Positions 23,901 through 37,519 of a stretch of 64,000 nt of DNA are shown piece by piece. Below the pieces are notes generated by a model, which was not told the origin of the DNA, did no database searches, and saw only the letters and a list, made by a program, of their open reading frames with translations. The stretch is from assembly GCA_017590115.1 (NCBI GenBank), contig JAGGNK010008670.1, positions 3,596,001 through 3,660,000 on the forward strand, read 5' to 3'. Position numbers and translations under genes: made by a program. Position 1 is the stretch's first letter. Each line of letters starts with the position of its first letter. Origin of the DNA: Montifringilla adamsi (lineage: Eukaryota > Chordata > Aves > Passeriformes > Passeridae).

Positions 23901-26900
23901 GCACCAGACTGGTTTCCACACTGCTGCTGCTGCCCCGAGCTAACACGATGCAGGGGATGGAGGGAGGTTTGCAGGGAGCCTGCAGTCCTGAGAGGACACA
24001 CAGAGAGCTGGGATGGACTGCAGGTGACCAGCAGCTTGGGTCTGCTGGGCAGCAAAGTGGGGAAACTCTTGAATATGACTTTGCCTTCTGCTGTCTCCAA
24101 AACCACCCTCCCTTTTTACACTTATGAGAAGTCTCACAAATTTAGGCTGTGCTTAATCCAGATGCTACCTTCTGTTGGAAAAAAAAGGGCCAAAACCTTT
24201 TGATCTAGCAGCTGGCTGCTGGGAGGCACCAGAGGTGAATTTGCATGTGCTGTGAGCCTTATCTGTGCTGCCTTGCCTTGTGGGACAGGGCACATTACAG
24301 CACTCACACTGAAGTGCTGTCTCTGGAGCTGAGGCTGTGCTTCCTGCAAACCCAGATTCCTGTCTGACTCGGGCCCCACAGTCTGAGAGGTGCCTTCTGG
24401 AAGATAATAAGCACAACCTCAATTCCCACAGACATTGACATAATTGAAAAATTAGACCATTAGGCTCTTACATTCTTACAGGGTGTTTTAATTGCAGTCC
24501 ATATATCTTGAGCATATTTACTGAATGCTCCATCTACATCTATCCTCTCAGAGCTAGCTGAGAAGTGAGGTCAAGCCTCCAACTCTGTTACAGAATTCAG
24601 ACAGGACAAAAATATGAAATCAGAATCATCCTTCCCTTATTGTTATTATTACTATATACTTATTATTATTATTATTATTATTACTTCTATATTACAGTGC
24701 TGGAATTCCTAAATGCAGAGACACTAAGGCCAGAGGGAACAATTATCAAATTTTGCATCTGATATTTTTCTTAATATCATGATTTTTGCATTTCTGCTCT
24801 GTGAGACAACTTCAAATTCACACCATTAGAAGAGAAAGAATCAGAACCATTCACTCTAGAACCTCTATACCCATGAATAACATCTGGGGTAGGCTTCTGT
24901 GTACATCCATATCTCTTGATAATAACCAAAAGTGGAAGCAAAATTCTGGAAAAGATCCTATGTTTAATGGAATATTTCTGGTTCTCAGATGTGGTGGACA
25001 TTCTTTGAAGCCTAAAACTGCATTTATGATCAACCAGGGTGCTAAGGAGCACACAGTATATTTGACATGGAAGCAGACTGTCTTTTGTTGGGCACCAAAG
25101 TAGTTAAATAAATTCCTATCTTTTCCTTTTTCTGGTAATTTAAGCATTAGTAGTGTTGATACCAAATCTAGACTGCCCATGGCTTTTCTTTTGACATCAA
25201 CAGTAATGTTCTTAGAAGCAATCAAATTTATAAAACAATCCAACAAAAAAGCAATCTAACAAAATATGACAAGTATATTTCTGTGCAAATTTAAGTGGAA
25301 GAAATTATTTGATATGTTACAGCCATTTACATAATTTGTATTTTCTGCCACAGATTAATTTTTTTCTCCTATCCTGTAAGAAATACAACCAAGTGCTTAA
25401 AAAACTTTATAATTAAAATAAGTTATTTGCACTTCTGATATTTGCTCTTGTTCATCAAATTTAATAAGAGAACAGACTTTTCAGGTCTGAAACCCACAGC
25501 AACATTCAGTAAATTAATCTGACAGAAAACCCTGCTCTCCCCTTGGTGTCTCCACAGTTATTCAATGTGGAGGCCAGAATACCACAATTTTTAACGCAAT
25601 CTTTCAAGGCCATCTAAATTTTTTCAAGGCTTTTTCAGCATTATACTATTGAAATCTAAAGCAAGCCTTAGGAGATATTCTTACCACCAAAAGACAATTT
25701 AAATATATATACATATACACGTCAGGAATTCTGTAGGAGATAAAACAAAGAACTTCATAGAGAAAAGGTGACCTGCTCCCACTGCCAGTGATGGGCTGGC
25801 TTCACACTCCAAACAGGGCTGCTGTGGGGAGCAACTGTACTGAGAGGGAGTTTTCCTGTTAAACCCAGTGAAACCACAGAGCTGGGACTCCAACAGCCTA
25901 TTTTCTGTCCTGACCAGGACACAGATCCTTGTACCACCTACAGAAAGTCCTTTTATCTCCCTGCTCATCAGCTCCCTGTGAGTAATGCAAGGAGCATGTT
26001 GGGCAGAAATAAGAGACCTCAGGTATTTGGGCATTAAATGGATGAGCATTGTGGAAAAAGTGTATTGTGAGGGGAATGTATAATGCAAACAGGGATGAGA
26101 TAAGAGATATCTGATTCACACAGATTATGCCTTTTGTGCCCAATATATGGGTGGCTAGCAGGTCACTGTGCAGGAATTACAAGTAATATAAGCGGGCATG
26201 AGGAAGCAATATTTTAACTTGAAAGGACTTGCAGAGGGATGAGAGAGAATTTGCATAAAACCAATACAGAGCAGATGGGAATGGACAAGCCTGCTGGTAT
26301 CAAACACATGCCAAAGGAAAATTACAGAAGAACAAGGAAGTTATTGTTGATGGCACTTCGATATCCTAACCCTATATGAAAGCAATAAAACCTCCAAATC
26401 CACCAGAACAATCACCTCAAGGGTTTAGCAAAAGACCCCAGGTTTCTGCCAGAAAAATATTACATTACTGGTGACAAAAAAAAGCCTTATAATTAATTGT
26501 TTTAGAAGGAAAAATACCTATATATGAAAAAAAAGAAGTTGAGGCTAAATGCAAAGGTTATTGCTGTACTAATGTGTGTTATCTACTTGCTATTTTTTCT
26601 AATTCTGTTTTGTGAACATGAGAAAAGACAGTCAATGCCAGAAATATCTTTTCTGACAGCAAATATTTGGGCAAGTTTATTGTCTTTAGCCATACACCAG
26701 ACCTTTAAAAAAAAAGAAAAGAAAGAAAAATAAAAGAAAATTTGCTCTGGATTCAAAGAAGATTGCAAAGAAAAATAAATGTTATGTTGATAAGTATCAG
26801 TGTTCTAGAATTACGACCAGTCCAAGGTGTTTTCAGAGGCATGTGTCAGGGGCAATGGTAAAAAGCAGAGAAATATGTAGGCAGAAGTGTGAAAGAAGTC

Positions 26901-27780
26901 TGGGCAGAGGTGTGAAAATAGTTTATAGTTTATTAAAATAGAGGCAAGAACGCAGAAACTTTCCCAAGCTGCAGCTGCCCAACTGTGCCTTGCTCTGAGC
27001 AAGAGCCTCTGCTGAGGTCATTCTGGGAAGCTGGTGCCTCTCAAGTGCCATGGTCCCTTCGTGGGACCCTTGGCAGGAGGGATGGAGGTGTGTGGATCTA
27101 TTTAAATGATCGTGGTTGGAAGAGAAATGTGCAGGTCACTCCCTCTCTGCAATGGCAGACTAATTTTATTCTGTCTGTACTCTAGAGGAATCAAATGCTT
27201 GATGGATGGAGCCTAAGAAAATCCTAATTCAGGTGGAGAATTGTAACACAATAACCCATGAGTAATTTGTTATAGAGTGACTGGGTGCTGGGAAATGCTG
27301 GGGGAAAGATGGAAGCAGAAAGTTAGGAATTGGGTAAAGGACATGCTGTGCTCCAGCAAGCACAGGAGTGGTTTTGACTGAATCCCTGTGATGATGCCAC
27401 GTTGACAAACCTCTTCTCCCATCACACCCATGGTGGAAGAGAGGCCAGGCATTGAGACACTCATTTTTCCAGTAATACAGAGCTATGGAATAAAACTTCA
27501 AACAAAGAAGCAGCAGAGATGACCACGGGGGATTTAGTTAAGCAAAAATTTGGTTGCCCATGTGGCCTGAGAACTGATTTCTGAGGAACATTCCTCAATC
27601 CTTCCTGGCCCTGACACAATTATTCAAACATATTAGAGTGTAACCAAAACCTTTTCATATCGACATGGTAAGATGAGACACCACTTGACAGTGCTGAGTT
27701 TCAGCCTGGCTGGACACAAAGGCTGAGCATACCTCTGCGACTCAGCACCCGAAACCCAGAATTACATTTCTGCTGGATGA
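20951..27780. other. Gene-free unique noncoding DNA
   Basis: No gene is supportable. Frames such as 23381-23719 (-), 23786-24106 (-), 24786-25103 (+) and 24851-25246 (-) overlap each other on opposite strands and show no recognisable domains. A TTA microsatellite at 24637-24684 has its own entry. GTGGTGGGTTGA near 21053 recalls the start of some avian ERVL-type LTRs, but the similarity stops after about 25 bases. A-rich low complexity lies at about 26703-26740. Confidence 0.65.
24637..24684. repeat. (TTA)n microsatellite, interrupted
   Basis: TTATTGTTATTATTA is followed by a short interruption (CTATATACT) and then eight uninterrupted TTA/TAT units from about 24660 to 24683. It is a simple-sequence repeat and is likely polymorphic. 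Confidence 0.95.
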
Positions 27781-28130
27781 CACTTCAGTGGTGACAGACA
27801 TTAATAGCCCTGTTAAGCATAGATAACACAACGCCACTTCGGTGTCTCGCTAGGAGCCCTTGCCAGTAATGAGCTTTAAAGAAACAATGACTCACGGTAA
27901 TACGAATTGTCACAAGATCTCACAGAGAGGGATATGAGACAGCTCAAGGACGGTGGCACACAGCCTGCCCCTGTACCCTGCAGCACACCTCTTCTCACGG
28001 CCAGATGAAGGCACAGATAATGCGACCGAGATGAACAGACAACTGCGTTCAAGTCCCATGAATCACACGGAGCCTTCCATCCCCCTTCCCAAACAATCCT
28101 GCTTGGCTGCCAATAAAGTTTCAACGGTTT
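27780..28130. promoter_or_regulatory. Candidate conserved noncoding element with AP-1 motif
   Basis: The block carries a perfect AP-1 motif TGACTCA at 27888-27894, overlapped on its left by AAACAATG, a SOX-type string. GCATAGATAACAC near 27818 and CAGATAATGCGACCG near 28014 add GATA-type and CpG-bearing sequence. It lacks simple repeats. The enhancer reading is inference; conservation would have to be tested by alignment. Confidence 0.27.
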
Positions 28131-30806
28131 TTTGGCACTGCCTCCCCTCCCAGCAACTGCCTCCCTGTATTTCTTCCCTTCTTCCTCCCGGATGCAGCGA
28201 GACCCAGCTCTGCTGTGTGCCCACAAGGCCCTTGTCACCAGCCACGTGCTCTGATGGGACCTGATTCTCCAAGGTGGGAACTAATGGCAGATAAAACTCT
28301 CCTCAGGATTAGACAAAGAGAAGCGTTTTGTCTATGAAAGCACCTTTGTTTCCAAAACTTCCAAGTATTTCTACCCCAAAAGCTCTATTTCTTAATTAAA
28401 ACCAGGCATTTTCTTACCTGCAGCACCGCACACCTTGGCTCTGGAAACTCAGCCCAGCCTTGTGCAATCAGGGCTCAAGCCATCGCATCCAGGTGTGGCA
28501 CAGAGCAGGGCTGGCTCCAGATCTGTGCACCAGCTCCACCGTGCAAACAGGTGAAAATACTCAAATCCTCACAAAGGAAGAAAATACTGGCAGCTTTTGT
28601 AAGGAATATTGTAAAGGATCTTACTGGGTGAACAGCAGCTTGGGAGCAATGTTTATGACAGAGCTATAAACTCTTGAACAAATTAAAAGGATTTACAAGA
28701 GTAATTCAAGTCTCAAGCCAAGCCTACTGAACGGCAGGAGAGGATTCTCCCAGGGTCAGGAAGAAATTATTAGCACTGTACTTGTGGAAGAGGCTTTAGT
28801 ATCATTTCTTGCCCTACCTATTAAAAAAAAAAAAAATTGTCATTTCAGTTATGGCAATGAGTGCACAGGAAGATCATTCCTTATCTCCTCAGTGCTTCAC
28901 CTGGCTCTTTTTATAGACCCTTTGTTCTTGTTTCAGCTCACCTGTTACAAGAGGCCTCTCTTCCCCCCATCATTTTAATGACCCAACACTCTAGACTCCA
29001 GATTTTAGCTCTATCTCAGAGATCTGAATTCAAAGCCTCCAGCCAAACTGTTTAAAGTTCAATGGGCTTGCATACATACTTTAAGCTAAAATTAGCATTT
29101 TTTTAATACCCATGCTGCTTCCTGTCGATATTATTCTACTTGTTTCATCACTGGTGGACATGGATGAAAACCTCAACTTCCTGAGATCTGCAAAGATCTG
29201 CATTTCTTGTTTGGCTTTAATATGGTTGCCCAAACACCTGCTTTATTTGCAGAGATCTGTGGTATTGAGTGGTGATCAGTGAGAACTTGTGACTATGAAA
29301 AATCTTTATTGCAATGTGAAATTAAGGAATTATTTAAGATAAGAGGAACAGAGAGCTGTCTGAACACACTGCTGAAAGTAGTGGGGTCAGCATCCACTGG
29401 TGTAAGGCAAAGTGCCCTGAGGATGTTGCATTCCCTACCCAGGTTCGAGCTGGAAGAATGGAAAAGTTCTCTGGAATCCAATAGCAATGGAATCAGGAAG
29501 GAGGAGTTGCCCAGCAGAAGTCCATGGAAAATATTAGGATTGCCTTAAAGTATGGAAAATAATACTGAAGGATATAAAATATGACAATTGCCCTTTCCAT
29601 GAATTTTTAAACTCTCCTGTAGGTATTCTACTGCTCCCCATTAATTCCTAGAGGATCATTCCAAGCCCCTTTCAGGATCTGCAGTAGCTCAGGCATCACC
29701 ATGTGGTGTTTCAGTCACAGGAACTTTTATCTGAATGCACACAGAAGGGCAAGGTACATGCTAGAGCTGCTCTGAGCACACAAACCATGCAAGGCTCCTT
29801 TCCTATAAACCAGGAGGAAAGTTACCAACACACAAAGATCCTCCACACTGTATTTTTCACAGGACCTTTCCACTGAAAACCCTCTGAAATTCTTTCCCAC
29901 TAATGCAGACTGGGTAGTAAATGGAGAAAGATCTCTCCAGACACTTTCCTTTTAGATCTCAAAAGGAAACATTAATCAAGGAAAAGATGGGAAATTATGA
30001 CACCTAGCTGCTAAAGTTCAGCCCCAGCGGCCAGCTCGGAGCTGATCACAGGGTGCAGGTGACTATCCATCAAATGACCTATCATAACACACATTAAAAT
30101 GTCTGGCTTAATCAGGACAGTAGCCAAGAACAATATTATTCTGCTGACTTTCATAACAGCAGGTACAAAAGCAATCCCCTTGAAACACCAGTCTGCATCC
30201 ACAACTAAATTTGATTAACTAAACAAAATTCCAAATATGATTTAAACTGAATTATACCATCTCCTCCCTGCACACCAAGTACAGGACAGGGGACACTTTG
30301 TACAAAGTAAAGAGGATATTAGAGCTGCAGGGTTTCAGGTATGAGCTGGAAAATGCACAGAAATCTGAGCTTAACTCCTGGGTTGCTACCTGTAATTGCA
30401 TCAAAAAGCAGAAAGTGAGATTGAAGGTTACTTTATCACCACCTGATAGCGAAGTGGAATCAGTTGTAAGTATGGTTATGATTACTTTGCAAAATACTTT
30501 AATGTGGGTGAGGAAGACTATCTTTATGGGCCTATTATAAATTGCACCACTTACTCATTAGAAAAAGACCAGTGTGACTTTGTGCTCTGCCCATGTTGAA
30601 CTCGGCAGGAGGAAATGATAAAACCCTTTTATTGCTACCAATAAAGACACCTCACATCTGCAGGATTACTTCCTCCTGAGGATCTCTGAGCCATTTCTCC
30701 CAAGCCTTGGTGATCACAGCGTGGCCCAGCTGGGCAGGTGTTTATCCTCAGCAGCCCAAGGAGGTGAGGCACAGAGCTGTGTGACTCAGGCACACACAGG
30801 ATGTCA

Positions 30807-30853
30807 TTAATCAGGGCCAGGTTAATCAGGCCACAGCCCCAGGCATTAATCAG
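30807..30853 (+). promoter_or_regulatory. Cluster of three TTAATCAG motifs
   Basis: The identical octamer TTAATCAG occurs at 30807-30814, 30822-30829 and 30846-30853 inside a GC-rich context. The first and third copies are also preceded by CA. TAATC is the core of bicoid-class (K50) homeodomain sites, though the following AG differs from the preferred TAATCC. It may be a degenerate tandem repeat or a homotypic binding-site cluster. Confidence 0.4.
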
Positions 30854-32520
30854 AGCTCTGCACTTGCCCCTGTTTGTCCCTAGCCCTGGACCAGGGGCTC
30901 CTCATCATTCCTACACCCAAAAGTGTTAACTGGGTCCCTGCTGTGCATTGAGTGGATGTTGGTGGAGTTTCCAGGGAGGAAATGCAGGTTTTTTTCCATT
31001 TGCAGGTGAGTGGGTAACACCGCCAGGGAGAAGCGACACAAGGCTGGTGTCACCAGCTCACAAGTGACTCACAGGCACTGACCCAGAGCCAGCCACCAGG
31101 CCAGCTCAGCACCCAGACAGTCCTAAAGGAAGAGATTTTATTAATATTTAATTTTCTGGGGGGAAATTGTGCCTGTGGCAGAGCAAGTCAGTGGGAACAA
31201 AGAGTGTGGGCCTGAGCTCAGTGCTGAACTCCGGGTCTGGAGCAGGTTTTTCAGGCACGTGCTTGAAGGTTTTACTGGAGGAAACCTAAAAATATTCTGT
31301 TTCAGTAAAACTTATTTATAAGCACCTAGCTGGTAAGGATGTTTTTTCTGCCAGCATGTGAACTAATTTATGATCTATAAAAGTAACAAATATAAGCACG
31401 ATAAATTATTTATTTATGCTACAAAATCAAATCTCCTTATCAACGAGTACTCTCACTGCCACTGATGTATGCATTACTCTTGCTCTTTACTTGGAGTGGT
31501 TTTGTGGAAAGGATCATTATATAATTAAATGTCTATAGACATAGATGTGTGCTCAGTGCCCCAGCAAGCTCTGGCAGAGGGACATGACATTTAGTTATGT
31601 CAGTTACTGGAAGAAAATTTCCCAGCTTTGCATCAAAGAAGTAAAAAATAAAAATTTTTAAAAATCTTTGTCAGGCAGATGATGGATTGTTCTAACACTA
31701 TACAATGAAAGAAGAGATGGGCATATATTGTATACAATGGCTTTGTTTCAGAAGAGTCTGAAGCAGCAAGCACAATAATGGAACTTTTAACTTCTAGATC
31801 TGTAAACCAAGTGGAAAGCAGAGAAACCTTCCATCTCAGATGGATAAACTGTTTACCTAAACAGAAGGCAACACCATTAATTCTCATAAATGGCAATGCA
31901 GGGGTGCACAGGCTGATAGCCCAGGACAAAACCACGGCTCCTGTAGTCCTGAGCAAACAGCCTGGGCTGGCTCCTGCTCCCTCGGAGCCCAGCCATGACT
32001 CCTGAAGCACTGCCTGATTTCCACGTGGTGATTTCCACTCGCAGAAACAGGATCTAGCTATGGTTCATAACGGGATGTCCAAAGCCATTTTCGAGGATGC
32101 TCCAGACGGCACAGGCTGGGGCTGAGCCCGTGGGGCTGGGGAACCACAGGAGGGAAATGTGACACACACAGAGCCCCAGCCACGTCCCCGTGCCAGCTCA
32201 GCCCTTGGCAGGGCCAGATCCCTCACCCAGCCCCAGATCAGAGCCACCATCCAGACCCAGGGCTCCCCAGCCCCGCTCACACCCTGAGCTGGGGGGAAGG
32301 ACCCGTCCTGTCCTAAGTGGGAGCAGGGAAGGGTGGTGGATTTCTCTCCAGTCTCTCTGAGAGTGTCTGCATGGCATTAACTGTATTCTTTTCTCTAGCC
32401 TAGTTTTTCCATCTGGGAAGAGGCAAGGGGGGATAAGAGTTAATTTTGTGAGTGTGTTAAAAACATAACACTTTTATGTGTATCCAGTAATTTGAGATCC
32501 CGGGATAATAGTGCAGAGAA

Positions 32521-32539
32521 TTATTATTATTATTATTAT
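32521..32539. repeat. (TTA)6 microsatellite
   Basis: Six uninterrupted TTA units, with no associated element. Confidence 0.95.
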
Positions 32540-34974
32540 GACAGAAGGCATTTTTACTTCTAATACAGAAAGAAAACAAATAGCAAGAGAGTGAGCTTGG
32601 AGATCTAACATTCATTTTATTTTTATTTTTAAACTTTCTAATTTTTCAATAATTGAGACCACAGATGTTCACTTCCATATGTGCAACAATCCAGTTCCAA
32701 CCCCTCCTGAGCACTGATTGCCAGGGAAGAAAGAATATACTAAGGAAAAACAAAGAAAAAAATATTTAAATAACAATAAAAAAATGTTGATACTTCTGTA
32801 ATTTGCAATGATTTTCTCAAACCAGCCAGAATGAAGAGAAGCATTTGACAGTGTCTGGGCTCAAAGCCATGGACAGTATCCACTGCTTAGTGTTGTATAA
32901 TTTACAAACTCCTGTTCTTTCAACAACTCTTCAGAAAATGAGATTGTTAAGTAAATATATAGCAGAAAAACAACTCAGGAGAACAGAGCACCTCCTTTAT
33001 ATCATTCAAAAGGTGGTGGCCTCTGTGAGAGAAAACCATTTGCTGCAGTCTGCCAGAGCTAGAAGAACATCAAACAAACCAAACAACATGAAAGCTATGA
33101 AAAAAATTTGCGTGCCTTTTTGCCCAGTAACCTCCTCTGCAGTGGTATGTGATACAGAGATAGGTCCTTACATGCATCTGCCATCCAGGGACACAGATTT
33201 CATGTGGCTCCCCTGGCAATATCACATTACAAAAGTGACAGTCACGGAGAAACACATTGGATAAAGGTGTGTTTGTGCTGCTGAAGCTGCTCATGCTGCT
33301 GGGCTGCAACTTGCTGGTTATTCTGGAGATTTTATTCATCAGCCAGAAAAGAGCTCCCAAATCAGTGGTCCAAAACCTGGCAAATGGGGGCAAGAGTGGC
33401 TGCATCCCACCATGCCCAGGGAATGAGCCTGGAGCAGAGCAGTGGGACGAGTTCGTTACCTTTGCCACAGCTGGGTCAGAAAACTTAAGAAATTGCTCCT
33501 TTATTAAACATATTGGAGACTCAGCCTTGTTTGCCTACTGATATCCTTGAAGGAAGGGAATACAAAGATGAGGGTGTGAATGCTATCTGCTATATCACCA
33601 CTTTCAGGCTGCTAGGACAGTTTTATTTGCTTTATAGTAATTCATTGCCAACTTCACACATAAAAGTTAAACACGCTTCTTAAATGATAACACTCAAAAG
33701 ACAGTTTTCAGAAGGACAAAAAAAATACCCACCAGAAAGCAAATCTCTACTTAAAAGGGGTTAGGTGGAGGTTACAGAAAAGTGTTCCCAGGTTTGTTTT
33801 TCCTTCCCAGGTTTATTTCTCCTGGCTGTTCCAGTAAACGGGGTGACCTTGGCCACCCAAGGGACACAACAACCTGCCCAGCTTTGTCTTAGCAGAGCCT
33901 GGGGTGGGATAAGCACCCAAAAAAAAATGATGTCCCATACAGGGTAGGACTGTGCAGGAGCTCATCCCCCTCTCCCCGTGGGGCAGCTGTGGCTGTTCCT
34001 GTGCTCATCCCAACCTCCTCGTGCTCCTCCCTGCTCCCCACTTTGCCCCACTCAAGCACACATGGTGAGAGCCTCAGTGCCAGCAGCCTCCAGAGCTGCC
34101 TGTAAACGCTCTGTTTTCTCTAGTGGTGGCAAGAACAGCTTTAAAAAGCTTTGCTTAAATGGAGTTATGAAAATATCAGCCACTGATCCAGAAGTTCTCA
34201 ACAATCCAGTGATGCAAGGTCATTCCTAATTGCCTCCATCTTTCCTATTCTCTCTCCAGAGAATAATTACCTCAAGAAACAAAGTCCTGGTTTATTTTAC
34301 TAAGATCCAGAAATTCCCTGCTTTTATAACAACAAGCAACTCCCCTCTTCTTCCGCTTTGGACTAAGGAGAATATTACCACTGTCAGTTAAATGCTGGGG
34401 AACTGTTAACCCTTAACATTCACGTGGTGAAAAAATAAACTGCAGAAATAATCGCCTTGTGTTTAGAATTACTCAATACTGTTAAAACAATGGTTCATTT
34501 TGCTTGTTTGTAAATGGGAAAAACAAAACTATGCTTCAAAAGCATTTGTTCTGTACATTAGCCAGAATAAAAACTCCTCTGGAATTGTTGTCTTAGAGCA
34601 AGGAACCGCATTTCAAACTTCCCTTTGGATTTTTCAAGTCCAAAAGCAAGAGGGATTATGTTAAAGCAGCCTAAACACTCATATCTAAACAGCAGAGCTA
34701 CACCACTCAATCACTGTACTGGGCTCATGAGAAACTTGGAGATTGGGTAGTAAGTAAAAAGTGGAATTTTAGATTTGGTCCTACAGTCCAGAGTGACCCA
34801 ATTAACTGAGTTCTCACTATTGTCATGGAATCATTATTGCTATTGTATTGCAGAGCTACAGTGTCAACTGTTCAACTCAACCTTATAGTGGGCCAAAGCA
34901 AACCTCACACAATCTTTTCAAGAACAGCTTGGGAACAACCTGCAAAGACAGCTGCTCCAGCAGAAAGGAACAGA

Positions 34975-35150
34975 GAGTTGCTAAGATTGGAAAAGCCTCC
35001 CAAGATCAGTAAGTCCAACCATTAACCCAGCACCAAACCACATCCCCAAGTGCCACATCTACGCATCTTTTACATCCCTCCAGGGACGGTGATGCAACTG
35101 CTTCCCTGGACAGCCTGTTCCAGTGATACCCTGCAGCTTTTTGATCTGCT
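34975..35150 (-). mobile_element. CR1 LINE fragment, 3' end, non-functional
   Basis: This copy lies in reverse orientation. Reading the + strand, the hallmark strings of an inverted CR1 3' region appear in order. ATTGGAAAAGCCTCCCAAGA and TCAGTAAGTCCAACC fall at about 34987-35020. CCCCAAGTGCCACATCTACG follows near 35044. CTCCAGGGACGGTGATGCAA follows near 35079. TTCCCTGGACAGCCTGTTCC lies at about 35102-35121. Similarity fades after about 35150. It encodes no protein and is an old, diverged relic. The divergence from the copy at 5712-5932 suggests a different CR1 subfamily or a different portion of the 3' end. Confidence 0.85.
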
Positions 35151-37519
35151 CAACTGTGGTTTTGTGTCAGTCCAGCCACAGGAATAAGTGGCTTTGCACC
35201 TCCAGTTCCAGCCTGGATTTGGACAAAAAAATGACAGAAAGCTACAAAAGAAAAAGTTTTATAAGCATTTCTGACAGGGCCAGGAAGTCCCAAAATCTCA
35301 GGAGAAAGGCTGTTTCTTGTCTTCACTATAATAGTGCTGAACAGGAGCCTGAGATACAGGTAGAAAGAAATCCTGAAACATCAGGAAAATCAAAGGGAGG
35401 AGTTAAACTGAGAGAGGTTTTTCCTGTTCCTTTGAACACTCAGTTGCAAATTAATTATTTTTCTCAGCTACTCAATTTGCAGTGCAATTTTGCAGATTCT
35501 GCAAGTTATGTCAGGTAAGCTACCATACTCTTAGTGGTCTGCCCAAAAAGAAACCAAAGGGAATCTTTGGAGCTTATTCATTGCCTACACAAGTTTCCCA
35601 TTCATGAAAGTCCCATGAGAGGCTTCAGAAATGAGGATTTGAAGGAAACAGATGCGTTCTGATCAAAACCACGAGATCCCAAGGAAATCTTATTTTTATA
35701 AGTAAAATGATAATAAAAATCAAAGATTAAATTTCAAAAGCATAAATAAAAATAAAAACTCTTATAGTTCAGTCTGAAAGTGTAAATTAACAGCAGACTA
35801 TCTACTTCTCATCTTAACATGAGTTGATATAAGTTCTGTTTTGCAAAAGAAAAGGTAACAGTTGCTTTAAGAAAAAAAAGACAAAGCTAGGCAACCCCTC
35901 TGTGGTGTTTAGTGCCTTTTTGGTGAGTCCCTCTCCTTCCTTAAGCAGAAAAACAGACTGGAAAAATAAGTTGTTACCCTGACTCACCAATATTTGGAAG
36001 ATTTTGGACCCAAACACTGCTCTTATTTCCAGGAGGAGCTCTCACTTGACACTGCAAGCCCTTCTTCTGCTCCAGGCAGCGTTCAGGTTTCTGGGCTATG
36101 AGGTGTTCTTCCCTTCTTTTCTCAGTCTACTTAATATCATCCCTTCTGTAAATCCACTTGGCAATTCTGAAGTGTAATCACTATGGTATAAAAGTACTTT
36201 TAAGGGTAATTCCTCTGTCACCTGCCATCAGAACAGATTATTTTCTGTTTAATGCCTAAGCACTGGCTAAGGACCTCTGTGCTGTGCCCTCTCCAGGACA
36301 CTCATAGATCCCAAAGGAATAATGGCACACCAGAGCAGCATTGATATCCCAAATTGGCTCTGCCCCAGGTGAGGAAGAAGAGAGTTCATTACGTTGGTCA
36401 CAACCACTGTAGCCAGATTTTCACGGCAGCTTTTATTAACAGTACCCTTCTATATTCTTTTGCTTATGACTTTCTAACAATGCCTCTTTCCAAGGTAACA
36501 CCTTCCATGAGTAACCTGAAGCCAGAGAAACATTTTTCAAAAAAATTTTTGATGACAGTCTTAATCAACTGCTTTGCAGGTTGGACAACTATTTTAAAAA
36601 CCCTTTGCATCATGTGTCTGGAAGAAATGGTGTAAGGTCAAGGTTTGGAAGGTGAGGTTGTGTACATTCCTACAATGGGAGATCAGAGAAACTAAGAGTG
36701 GGAGAGTGAACATGAAAATTTCAGAGCTTGGTAGAGATATTAATGATTTTAGGAATGCAGCACCCAGTAAGACAGGCAAGAATTAAGTTGAGAATGGAAG
36801 ACTACAGAGCACACACGTGCACAGAAAATCTGGCAGGTACAGGGTCCTGCAGGAAGGAGGAAACTTGGTCCCTTGGATCAACCTCCCTTTCAGCCTCAAA
36901 AGTCCCTGCAATTCCACAGTGATGATTCCCTCCAGAAAGAAATCAAGAGTTCAGGCTGAGGGAACAATAAGTCCCTGATTCAGTTGAATCTCTCTATGCA
37001 AAATTACTGGGGGGAAGCATCAGGTCCATGCTGCTCCATCAGCAGTATGCACCTGCTGAACTGGCTGTGCTATTTTCTAGAGATATAATGCTCTTTCTTG
37101 AAAATGAATTTCTTCTCACAGACAGACCTACTGCACTGATATCGTAGAGAATATTTCTACTGCCTGAGTTTGGGACAGGAGACAGTTGGTAGAAAATGCC
37201 TAAAATGCTTTAACCACTTCTACCTCCATGTCCAACAGATTTACAAGGACCAATGGGGGGGTGACAACCCAGCTGTTTGGCAGAGACCCATCTACCTCAA
37301 CATGCAGGGAAATTGCAATTGACAGAAATTTCCATCGTGTTGGAATGGCCTCACATGTGTAGCAACACCACAAGTACTGTTACTTGCAGAGAACAGTTTT
37401 TTCCGCAAGTATTGAGCAAGATTATGACCCAGAGTGAGTCAGCAGGTGGAAGCGTGATCGGGACACTCCCAAGGACACCCTGGAGTTGAGGCAAAGGTTA
37501 GTGGAACAGACCGACATTG
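35151..37519. other. Gene-free unique noncoding DNA
   Basis: The 131-codon frame at 35123-35518 begins within the CR1 fragment and has no recognisable domain, so it is not called. The remainder is AT-rich unique sequence with no repeat that I can identify. Confidence 0.65.

Larger units (their letters stand above)
28131..34974. other. Gene-free unique noncoding DNA
   Basis: No gene is recognised. A14 at 28823-28836 and (TTA)6 at 32521-32539 are simple repeats. GC-richer sections lie at about 30640-31120 and 31980-32340; the latter is C/G-rich on both strands but has few CpGs. The 139-codon frame at 32845-33264 has no recognisable motif and is overlapped by a frame of similar length on the opposite strand (33070-33468), so neither is called. 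The 89-codon frame at 29279-29548 is equally unrecognised. Confidence 0.65.

Noticed and set aside
32845..33264. 139-codon open frame on the + strand
   Set aside because: No recognisable domain, no splice or promoter context, and a frame of similar length overlaps it antisense.
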